From Fremontodendron californicum (lineage: Eukaryota; Streptophyta; Magnoliopsida; Malvales; Malvaceae): DNA of 64,000 nucleotides. Where the stretch lies: positions 16,792,501 through 16,856,500 of the forward strand of contig JAULJL010000011.1 in the NCBI GenBank assembly GCA_030761205.1, read 5' to 3'. Below, in pieces: positions 53,803 to 64,000 of the stretch (within the stretch, counting starts at the first letter, position 1; every line of letters starts with the position of its first letter). Made by a program: the position numbers and the translations under genes. The notes beneath the pieces are model-generated. The model was not told the origin of the DNA. It made no database searches and worked only from the letters and a program-made list of their open reading frames with translations.

Positions 53803-54632
53803 GATTGGGAGATTTACAGCATTGAGGTGGAAAGACTCTGGTCTTATATGATGTAATAGGATTTCACTTTTTCAGTAGTCGGCTCTTATAGCCTTAGGAT
53901 TCTAGGAAGAATAAAGTGCTTGTAAAGACAGTTTTAACCACTGTTCAAATTTTGTAAAACATGGTTTATACCATTGTGAATGTTGATATGGGAATGAATT
54001 GATTATGTTTCAAATTTATGAGAGGTTGATGATTAAGTTCCTCTGATTCTTATTTCCTCCATGATATCTTCCCCTTTTGCATTTTGCATCCGATTAATTA
54101 GTGATCATACCATACATTCATACATGTATCATGTTAGCATCAGGTTACATTTATGCATTCATAATCAGCATGATTTTTCTGTATATATCCATGCATTAAT
54201 TTTCTTATTACATACATCATGATTAGCATTAGGTCGCATTCATGACACACATGGTTAGCATGATTTTCTTTGTATATACTCTGTATCAACCATTCATTGT
54301 TTGCATCGTGTTGCATTCATAGGGTATATGATCATTCATTGGGAAATACGCTAAAATGTACATGATCATTCATTGCATATATCCATGCGTTGATTTGTTT
54401 ATTCTTTGCTTGCAACATGTTGGCATCGTGATTGCATTTATTACATATATGGTCAGCATGTTTCCACTGTACATATCCATACATCATATTGTTTAAGCTT
54501 CACATGCATCAAATTGCATTCATGGGGAAATAAAACAGAAGTTGGCTTGGCTTTAAGAGTCTTTGAAAGAATTTCCATTTCAAATCAGAGGTATCAGAAG
54601 TATTGAATACCCTTTTAATACAGGCTAGTGCT
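53803..54632 (+). other. Spacer before gag in element C
   Basis: Homologous to 610-1439 and ending in the same acceptor-like TTTTAATACAG, 9-10 bases before the gag ATG at 54633. No coding frame. Confidence 0.45.
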
Positions 54633-56049
54633 ATGGAGGATGAACAACTTGCCCGAATGGAAAAAATGAAAAGGGAACATAAAGAATTACAAGAACAGCT
54701 AGCAAAGTCTCAAGCAGAATCTAAGGATCAAATGACTAAATTGATGGAGCTGATGTCTGCCGTAATCAAGGGAAAAGGATACACCGAAAACTTTGTCGCC
54801 AGAGAAGGGTTAGAGGCACAAAAAGGTCAAAATGGGGTCGTAATGAGTGATGCCCAGAACACTGTTAACCCCGTCAATGTCCTAAACTCAGATGATCCAG
54901 CTAAACAGGCAAAGTTGAAAAGGGTTGCAGTAACTGAGGTTGAGTTGGCAAATTCCCAAGGGAAATATCAGTTGTTAGATGAAAGGCTCCGGGCATTAGA
55001 AAGTACAGATATATTTGAGAGTTTAGATGCGAAAGAACGATGTTTGGTTCTCGATTTAGTCATTCCTCCTAAGTTCAAGATCCCTGACTTTGTGAAATAT
55101 GACGGGACGACCGATCCATCAGCCCACATCACTATGTTCTGCCGGAAGATGACAAGTCATATAGATAATGATAAGCTTTTGATTCACTGTTTTCAGGATA
55201 GCCTCAGCGGGTCCGCAATTAGGTGGTATAGTCAGTTGAGCTAGGATCAGATTCGCTCTTGGAATGATTTGGCTAGGGCTTTTCTAAACTAGTACAAGCA
55301 TATAACCGACAGGACACCTGATCGTCTCACTTTGCAAAATATGGAGAAAAGAGCTACTGAGAGCTTCAAAGAATATGCACAACGGTGGATGAGCTGGGCC
55401 GCCCAAGTACAACCGCCCTTGACACAAAAAGGAAATCACTATCCTTTTTGTGAATACACTGCAGGCCCCGTACTATGACAGACTCGTCGGCAATGCCTCG
55501 AAGAATTTTGCGGACATGGTAATTTCAGGGGAGATGATTGAGAATGCTATCAAAAATAGGAAACTTGAAAGAGAAGGAACATCCAATGCCGAGAGAAATA
55601 AGGAACCTAGAAAGAAAGAGGAAGATGTCCAAACTATGGGAGATTTTGTCCCATATTCCCAATTTCCCTCATACAAATCATGTTACCCTACTGAGGTATC
55701 TCCAAGCCTTTATCCTTACCTACCTACCCAAACACCTAATCCTATACCAGCCCTTGCAACAAGGTCTACTTCTAGAAAATGACCACGAGAAAATCAAGAA
55801 AGAATTCCAATCCCCATCCCTGACCTACTGCCATTACTAATAAAGAATCAGTACCTTACCCCGGTACCTTTGAAAATAGCTCCGAATCCATCAGCGAGGA
55901 GTTATGACCCTGACAGCAAGTGTGATTATCACCTAGGGGTAGTTGGGCATTCAACTGAAAAATGCAGACAACTGAAGGAAAGGATTTAAAGTCTTATCCG
56001 TGATGGTATTTTGACACCGGAGCTTATCAATCAATGGAAGGCCGCTTAG
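54633..56049 (+). pseudogene. gag: gag of element C, with stops and a frameshift
   Basis: Closely similar to the intact gag at 1440-2855 from start to end. Lesions: TAG at 55242 (AAG in element A), TAG at 55290 (CAG in element A), a one-base insertion in the A run near 55425, TGA at 55780 (CGA in element A) and TAA at about 55987 (GAA in element A). Knuckle near 55920. Because element A keeps the intact state, the direction of each change can be read directly. Confidence 0.88.
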
Positions 56050-58944
56050 TCCTAAATCAGTTTCTTTCAGGGTTTTAGGGGGAGAATTACTACCTATGAA
56101 GGATGTCAATAGGAGCATTTTGACGCATGTAGTTTTATACACTGTGATGATGAAAGCACTTGTCTCATGTTAACATCTACATGAATTAAATGAATTTTGA
56201 ATTTTAAATGCTTTGTGTTTGTTGTGTTTTAACAATAACGTGAATTTGCAAAAACAAGCATTAAGGAAGTATTAATAATGGATAGTCTCAAGAAGATTGA
56301 TGATCAGTGTTAGAAATGACCCAACACCATCCCCCTCTTTTTTGGGCTTCCCTATACCTAAACCTTGAATCAAGAACACTTGAAAGACCTAATGCTTCAA
56401 GGAATATGAATGATTGAATTTCCAAAAAAATAAAAAAAAGAGAGAGAAGCATTGTCATTACAGAATAAGCAAGGATGTAAATCCTAGTCTAGGCTATGAA
56501 CAAAGGAACTAACTTTTTGAAATTTTTTGAATTCCTTGAAATTCAAACAAATGAGACATTCTTTCAAGAATCTAGATTTTGGTAATTTGATCTATGTCAA
56601 GGTTGTGCCAAAATCATTCATGTCATTTTCAACAAAACCACAAAACACTAATTGCCCAAACATCACTTCATGATTGACACCTTGGGGAACAACGATTAAA
56701 GTAGATTATCTCTTGTCCCAGAGAAAACCCGTTTTTGGGTCATATTTTCCTTGTCTCTTCAAAGAACTTAGATTGGAAACTCAGCTTTTTCAAAATAGAC
56801 CTAGACTTGCTATGTTCCTCGTTGATACAAATTCTCATGGTTAATCAAATTGGGGCATCATATGTGGAAATGATGGATACATGGTGAAGAAGGATGGGCT
56901 AACGCATGAGTCATTGGGGCATGCAATGGAAAAAAAGAAAATGAAAAAATTTGTGATATTATGCATATGAGAATTCGGACGATTCCAAAGTGCAAAATGA
57001 AATTCTGAATATCTATTTCTCCTGGGGATTGCTTTTCAATATGAATATTTGTGCTTGACATGAGAAATGGCCATCTTTCATATCCCTTTCGCATAAAAAA
57101 TAAATTATCCATAGTCACCCTTTTTGAGCCAAAAGAATTCTTTCTTCTTTGAACCCTGATCAAGGATCACCCTCTACACTAGAGGGAAAATGCAAGGAAA
57201 GATCTTTTTAAAGATCATTGAGAAATGAGTCCTAGCTCAAAGACAGATGCAAAGCAAATGGAGCCCCGAATAAAGACGGGCTCACTCCGTTGAAAAAGAA
57301 AGAGGCAAAATGAAAGCAAAAAAATGTGTGAAAGACATGGCAAATTGAAAGTCAAAAGCGAAGAAGAAAAGATGCAAAATTCAAAAGGAATGAAAAGTCC
57401 AAAAGGGACAAATGCTTCAAAGAGAATCCTCCTCAAGAAATAATCCTTGATCTGATTACCCTCAAACACATATTTTGGGCCCATTTATCCTTTCTTTCTG
57501 AACCCTAAGCCATGGCCTACATTACGTGCTTTAAAAGTCCATTTTGATCAAGCATGAATATTTAATTTGAAGGGTTTTCCTCAGATTTTATCCTATCTCA
57601 TCAAATTCTCATTTCACTAAGGAAGAATTTAGAATTCTCAAGTGCATGGTAAAACAATGAAAAAAGAAAAATTGGAGAGAAAAGGGACTCTAGGGCGAAA
57701 ACCCAAAAACGGGCGGTCTAGAGTAGAATGGGAATTTTCGATGCCATCTATGAAAGTGCCGATACCACAAAAGAAAAGATCTTCTTAAAAAGTGGTCATC
57801 GAGGAATATTTAAGAATTCCTGAACCTCCCAAATTGTCAATTATCATTCAGAGGATTGTCTTCAAAAGGAACTGAAACTTTTTTTCTCCAAGATTAAACT
57901 TTCCGGTTTAAACATCTCGGCCAATCTTGATGCTTGTCAAAATGCTTTGATATGGAAACTAAAAGAATGTTGAATTTGTTTGGTTCTCAATGAATTCATG
58001 ATTTATAAAACCTGTTCCATTTGTGAGCCTAGAAGGGATATACATTTTTGTCATGAAGTTTTCCTGGAAAAGACAGAATCTTGTTATACTAAGCCTTGCC
58101 AATCCCAGTTAAAAACCTAGATTGACACTTAGAGAAATTTCTAACAATGATCATCAGTCTTCGAAAGATTTGTACATCACACATTGTGGGGTTAACATTT
58201 TTTGTTCAGAAGTTTTCAAAATAAGAAAACAAATAAAGATATTTTTTGAAATACCCATTTTGATGTTGACATGAGACAAGGATTTTTTCAAACCCAAAGG
58301 TATAGAACTGCCAGGATAGGTCCTGACTTCCAGTTATGAGAAGAAGAAATCGAACCCAGTTCAGATCTCTGTTGATGAAAGTTTGAAAACTGTTGGGGCA
58401 AAGAGAATAGCCAAAACGAATTGAAGATATACTCTGATTTGAAGAGGAAAAATGAAAGGCTAAGCCAAAGTCTAGAAAAACAACCGGGGGCATTTGCATC
58501 ACTCATGAGCACTCATCTCTTTATCGAGCTTTTGCATCTGCACAGTGTCAGCAAGCATTTGCATCATTCATGGGTATTTGCATTGGCATTATTCCATAAG
58601 CATCTGCATTTTACATTTACATTCTTCATGGAATTCGCATTTGCGTCATCTCAAGCAATTGCATCATTTCTAGAATCATTACATTTTCATTATTGTGTGA
58701 TAATCATAAACCATTTACATGAACACAATTAGTAAGGGCATCTGCATCAAGAAAATTTTCATCAATCTAAGTTATTTGAATCTACATCAAGAAGCATTTG
58801 CATCAATCTAAGTTATTTACATTTGCATCAAAGACATTTGCACCAGTTTAAGTCATTCGTATCTTATTCAACATCTGCATCTGCATCAAAAAGCATTCGC
58901 ATCTTCTCAAAATCTTTAGGTTAATTTTCAACAATTCTTCAAAG
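56050..58944 (+). other. Long non-coding 3' region of element C
   Basis: Near copy of 2856-5750 of element A, with small indels. No coding frame is conserved between the two copies. Contains the GCATTTGCATCA-type degenerate stretch at about 58490-58900. Confidence 0.7.
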
Positions 58945-59625
58945 ACAATTTTTAAAACCTCCGGGCATAATTTTTCAAATCACGGGTAAGACCTCCGGGC
59001 AATGTTCTTAAGACCTCCGGCCATAACTTTTTTTCAGGGGTAAGGCCTACGGACACCATTTTTATGACCTCCGAGCATAATTTTTCAAATCACGGGTAAG
59101 TCCTCCGGGCAACGTTCTTAAGACCTCCGGGCATAACTTTTTTTCAAGGGTAAAGCCTAGGGCACCATTTTTAAGACCTGCGGGCATAATTTTTCAAATC
59201 ACGGGTAAGACCTCCGGTCAACGCTCTTAAGACCTCCGGGCATAACTTTTTTTCAGGGGTAAGGCCTACGGGCACCATTTTTAAGACCTTCGGGCATAAT
59301 TTTTCAAACCAAGGGTAAGACCTCCGGGTAACATTCTTAAGACCTCCGGGCATAACTTTTTTTCAGGGGTAAGGCCTACGGGCACCATTTTTAAGACCTC
59401 CGGGCATAATTTTTCAAATCACTAATAAGACCTCCGGGCATAACTTTTTTCAGGGGTAAGGCCTACGGGCACCATTCTTAAGACCTTCGGGCATAACGTT
59501 TTTTAAAAATCACGGGTAAGGCCTCCGGGCACCATTTTAAAGACCTTCAGGCACCATTTTAAAGACCTCCGGGCACCATTTTAAGACCTCCGGGCACCAT
59601 TTTTAAAGACCTTCGGGCACAATTT
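58945..59625 (+). repeat. Tandem repeat block of element C with units of about 110 bp
   Basis: GACCTCCGGGCA cores grouped in a higher-order unit marked by CATAACTTTTTTTCAGGGGTAA-like words starting near 59022, 59132, 59241 and 59351 (109-110 bp spacing). Each unit mixes CTCCGGGCA and CTACGGGCACC variants. It lacks the 81-bp unit of element A. Confidence 0.88.
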
Positions 59626-59937
59626 TTCTTTTGAAAATCGAATTCGTTTCCTTAAGACGGATCGAGCCTTGATTAGTCAGGGAATTCAATTAAAGGACAA
59701 ATCTTCAATTTATAGCTTTTATTCAACCAAAAAAAAAGGAAAAAACGAAAAAACGAAAAAAGGAAAAATGAAAAAATGATGAAAAAATAGAAAATGAAAA
59801 ATGAAAAAATGATAGAAGAATGAAAAAGAAAACCCTTTTCCCTTTCCTTCACATGTGATGTCACTGACCATACAAAATTAGTGTCGGTTTATCTTTGCCT
59901 GATTCATGATCCTCAGCAATAGCCAAAGAGGGGCAGC
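59626..59937 (+). promoter_or_regulatory. Purine-rich tract and PPT before the element C 3' LTR
   Basis: A/G-rich run at about 59728-59830, then AGCCAAAGAGGGGCAGC ending at 59937, identical to the element A PPT. Confidence 0.75.
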
Positions 59938-62900
59938 TGTAGACACTTAATTTTGTCCGGACCACTAAACAGGTATGTTTTCTTCCTAAATTTATGTTTT
60001 CGAGTGTAAAAAGACTGTTTTCATCCTGCAGGTGGTACTCCGAGACTTGGTTTAAGAGGGCGAGCATAAAAAGTCAAACTTGAAAAAAGTCAACCCCGAA
60101 AAAAGTCAACCCCGAAAAACGTCAACCCCAAAAAAAGCCAACCCACTTTCAAAATCAAGATTTTAAGTTCAATTGAAAAATGGCGAAAGAATTTTGATAA
60201 TCCGAGATCTACATTTAAAGATATTGAGTTCGGAAGTTGGGATTTGGAGATTGAGTAGAAAGAAAACCCTAATCCGAGAAATTTGGGGAAAAGTGCTTAA
60301 ACGATCAAATTGGTCAAAATTGAAGGTTCCAAATGAAAGATAAGCACTGACTACGGGTAAAGGAGAAGTCACTTGCAAGAAAAATCGAAACAAAAGTCAA
60401 TCAGGGAGAAAACCGAGAATTAGGGTTTTTAGTGGATTTCGGTGAAATCGGGAAGAATCACAGAAATGGCCCGACTTGGTAAGAACAAAGCCCCCAATGG
60501 ATGAGGAATGATTAAAAAGGATAGGCCAAGGCTCAGATTGAAGAAAATCTGAAAATCGGACTTGTTTTGAGCAAAACCGGGTTTCGGAGGTAAAAGGGTA
60601 AAATTGGAAAATTTGGGAAAAATAGAAAATGGACTCCGAAAATTCTGAAAATTTGTCAATCTCATTCTTAAATCATTTTAAAGAGATTGGTAAAAGAAAA
60701 TATTGATTCGGAGTACGTTTGCAACATGACCAAATCTCGGGCAAGGGAGTGCATGGAATTAGTCCTCTTTTGCATCTAAGGGCTAAGGTTACTACAAGGG
60801 CTGAGTACACATCTTAAGGGCTGCTATCAATTGGCAAGATGACATTTTTATGTTTTCATCAAAATATCTTAATTTAAAGGCCAAGATTGGAAGAGAAAAA
60901 GTGCAATTCCCATCCAAGGGTTAGAGGGCCATTCGACGAAGGCTAAAGGGAGGGGGTAATTCCATTTTTTCAAAGGATTTTAGGCTGGAAACAGTAGCTA
61001 ATTTTGCAAAGAAAAGGTTTTGAAAGAAAGAAAAAAAAGGTTTTCAATAGAGAGCTTGAAGGTAGTCATCTAGTTTTGCTTATTATTTGTTTTGCATGTC
61101 TATCTTAAATCTTTTATATATGTTCTTTAAATTATTTTCTATGCTATATTTACTTATATATTTCATTTCCATGCTTGATATTGCATCCTAGCGTATTCGG
61201 CCATTGTTGTTCATATGCTCATGTTGTGCATTTCTTTTCATGTATCATGTCTTACATGTTTGCATTTTCTGCGTATTGTTCCATGACCATTCGGCAATCT
61301 CATTTTTGTTTGCCTTGCATGTGCATTTTCCTTTTGTTTCTTAATTTGTTTGCATCTCCATGCCATGAACTTGTATATTCTGATTTTAGTATGCCATGTG
61401 CTTATGAAAATGCTATGATAAAAATGCCATCATATTGTCCCATGACCATTCAGCAATCTCATTTTTGTCCTGACATTATGTATCTTAATATGATTTGTCA
61501 TGTACTTATGTCATTTACTAAATAGGATTGCATTAGAGTCTCATGTGATCATTTGGCCTCTTGATGCATTCCTTGCCTTGTCATGCATTTTCATTTTGTT
61601 TAGGTAACATGCTTTGCATTGTCATATTTTCAATTTGTGTATTAGTTGCTTTTTGTTCCAGCATTGACATTAGTTTCATGAGTCATTGTATGTTCATAGT
61701 ATTGCTATGCATGTTCATTACATTTTATGTCTAGGCCATATTGGTATTGCCATGTATATTGAGTCTTAAATCACATTGGTATTGTCATGCATTACTATGC
61801 TATTTAGGTCTTAGGTCACATTTGCATTTTCATGCATATTCATAACATATTAGGTCCAATTCATATTTGCATTATCAAGCATTGCATGCATATTGAGTTA
61901 GGATAGCATTTATTGCCATTCAAATTCGTGCTAGGCATTTAGGTTGTCTTGAATTGTCATGCATTTCCTTTACCATTTAGACCTTTAGACCATGCATTTC
62001 ATACATTTCATTTGCTTTATGTTCATGCATTCCATGTCATTGCCATTTGATTTGTGACCTAGGCCAATTAATGGCTCAAAGTCATGCTCCCTTGAGCATA
62101 CTTATGGAAAATTAAGGAATTGTCAATTTGATTGTTCTACCTTTGTGATTTTTTTTACTTAGCCAATTTTTGTCTAAGGTTTTTAAATGTTTATCTACTA
62201 TCCTTAGGTCTTTAGGATGATTTCAAACAATTTCTACTTTGATTTTTGAATGAATTTATCAAAGGCAAAAATGTGTTTTGACAAAACAGTTTTTTTTTTT
62301 TCACCAGTACTCGAAAATCTCTAATTTTTCTGGGTAGTCATCTTTAATCATAAAATTAAGCCAATTTCTTCTAGTGTATATTTACATGTTCTGAGTCTCC
62401 AATTTTTTTTTTTTTTTGAGTTTTTCGAATTTTTAAAATAGGCTAAAAAATCATGTGGCAAAACCGGACAATAGAGGCAGATTTGAAATCAAAAGAGGAA
62501 TAATGGTTAAATTTGGCTAAGGCATTTAGAGGGGGTTGGTTAGAAGATTTAGCTACTGTCCTAAGGTAGTTTATAAGCCTTTTTAAACTTTAAAAATGAT
62601 TTTATAAATCTCGGGTTAAGGGTAGTCAAGTCCAGGATTTTAAACTTAGGAAATTAGAGCCATTTTAAAAGGGTTTGGTAAGGGTTTTAATTTTTATTCA
62701 AGTTTTCCTCAAAATTGGTTTTTAAACAATCACAAAGTTTTGTTTTTTAAAAAAAAATCTAATTTGACATATTTTCCTAAGGTAGCCGGATATCTTTTTT
62801 GATATACGGATTTCTTTATTTAGAGGAAAAAATACATTTTCATGCATTGCATTTTCCATGTTCATGTTTTTATTTAAATGTGTGATTTTGCTATGACATT

Positions 62901-64000
62901 CTCCATAATATTATTACTATTTTAATTCACATTTTATGATCTTATATTTGTCTGCCATATGATTTTGAATGTTTCATGATATCATATGCTTTTTATTTAG
63001 TTATTTTTGTCATATTGTTTAGTATATACTATGTTCATGCATTTTTATTTTCATTTTCATGCATATTATATATTAGCATTTTGTTATTTCATGTCATTTC
63101 TTGTCATTTAGATCATATTCCATGTCATTTAGGTTATTTTATTTATAACATGCCATGTCATTTAAAATATGTCATATCATTTAGAATTGGCATGTCATTT
63201 AAATCATTTTATCTCATTTAGAATATACCATGATACTTAGGATTTCATCATTTTACCTAGAATATACTATGTCATTTTAATTATGTCATATCATTTAGGT
63301 TGCATTATATTATCTAGATTTGCCATGTCATTTTATTTATGTCATACATGTTCATGTTCATATTTTTAAATGTTTAGAAAAAGATAATGATTTTCAATAA
63401 AAATAAAGATATTCCCGAGTTAAAATAATTCATGAGTTCTCTACCGGGTTTGCTAGAGGGAATATCATCAATTATCATTAATAAAGGAATATCTTTCTTT
63501 AAAAAAAACGAGAATGATTCGGAAAGTTTTCCAAATGAATAAAAATTTCTATATTTTGTCGATTTTGTCGGGGAATATAGGAAAATTTTGAATTAATAAA
63601 TTCCAGATCATTTTCAATTAAAAATGGAATTATTTTTCTTAAAATTGGGAATTAACTTGAAATACTAAATTAAAAACTAACTTTTTACAGAGACTTGAGA
63701 TAACACACGATTAATAAGGTACCGATTTATACAGGCGTTGTGGGCGTGCTAATCCTTCCCCACATGTAACCGACTCCCAAACCTGCTTCTTTGATTTCTC
63801 TGGTTTATAACGCAGACTTGAAATTGGTTTTAACAATGTTTTAATTAATTTTAAAATGTTTTATAATCGGTTTTAATAGGTGTCCGATCATACCTAGCTA
63901 AAAAAGATTGGTGGCGACTCCATGTCTTTTTATGAGGCAGTTTTCATACCCTCGATCGTTTATTTTATTTTAATTTCGAGAGGAATTAACTCGTCTTTTC
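59938..64000 (+). repeat. 3' LTR of element C, type B with internal deletions, incomplete at right edge
   Basis: Starts TGTAGACACTTAA. The first 800 bp are like the other Ogre LTRs; from 60741 it follows the type B LTR (19139 onward), with gaps relative to it at about 60740 (roughly 0.9-1 kb), 61070 (about 560 bp) and 61468 (about 100 bp). The sequence stops at AATTAACTCGTCTTTTC, which in the 18050-23211 LTR lies about 180 bp before the end. Confidence 0.85.

Larger units (their letters stand above)
45638..64000 (+). mobile_element. Element C: decayed non-autonomous Ogre/Tat-like element (same family as element A)
   Basis: 5' LTR 45638-51250, PBS 51254, leader, short gag-like pseudogene, gag pseudogene, non-coding 3' region, tandem repeats, PPT and a 3' LTR from 59938 running off the window. 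Internal order and sequence match element A, but here the coding parts carry stops and frameshifts. The two LTRs are of different subtype. Confidence 0.85.

Overview
This window is eukaryotic and almost certainly from a dicot plant. It holds one host gene fragment with spliceosomal introns (a xyloglucan endotransglucosylase/hydrolase, XTH) in a nest of plant-type LTR retrotransposons, a plant L1 LINE and MITE-like foldbacks. There are no operons, ribosome binding sites or CRISPR arrays. Species cannot be fixed from sequence alone.

Layout. 1-12130: 3' part of element A, a non-autonomous Ogre/Tat-like (Ty3/gypsy) element with two gag-like ORFs, no pol, a tandem-repeat 3' region and a 4.7-kb LTR. 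12131-14257: 3' half of an L1 LINE that element A appears to have inserted into. 14258-16600: AT-rich spacer with two MITE-like foldbacks. 16626-18050: XTH promoter region and exons 1-3, cut off by a 5'-truncated LTR. 18050-51250: element B, an Ogre-type element with full coding order but many stops (LTR, PBS, ORF1, gag, PRO, intron-like linker, RT, RNase H, second RNase H, integrase, tandem repeats, LTR). 28358-38121: an Athila-type element on the minus strand, inserted in element B's gag/PRO junction with a perfect 5-bp target duplication (GAGGC) and nearly identical LTRs. 45638-64000: element C, a decayed second copy of the element A family, sharing the 45638-51250 LTR with element B; its 3' LTR runs off the right edge.

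The most unusual object is the Athila-type insertion. It has lost RT, RNase H and most of integrase by what looks like an in-frame deletion fusing PRO to the integrase tail. In the place where env-like genes sit in some Athila elements it carries two further same-strand intact ORFs: a basic four-cysteine protein resembling the nucleic-acid-binding proteins of plant flexiviruses, and a complete intronless LOG-type cytokinin riboside 5'-monophosphate phosphoribohydrolase. Splice-donor-like sequence lies just before gag and acceptor-like sequence just before each extra ORF, which suggests a retrovirus-like spliced subgenomic strategy. I know of no described retrotransposon with this cargo, but no search could be run.

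The other strong themes are a head-to-tail Ogre array with mismatched LTR types, repeated expansion of subrepeats inside LTRs and 3' regions, and decay of coding regions with many Gln-to-TAG (C to T) stops, as expected from cytosine methylation.
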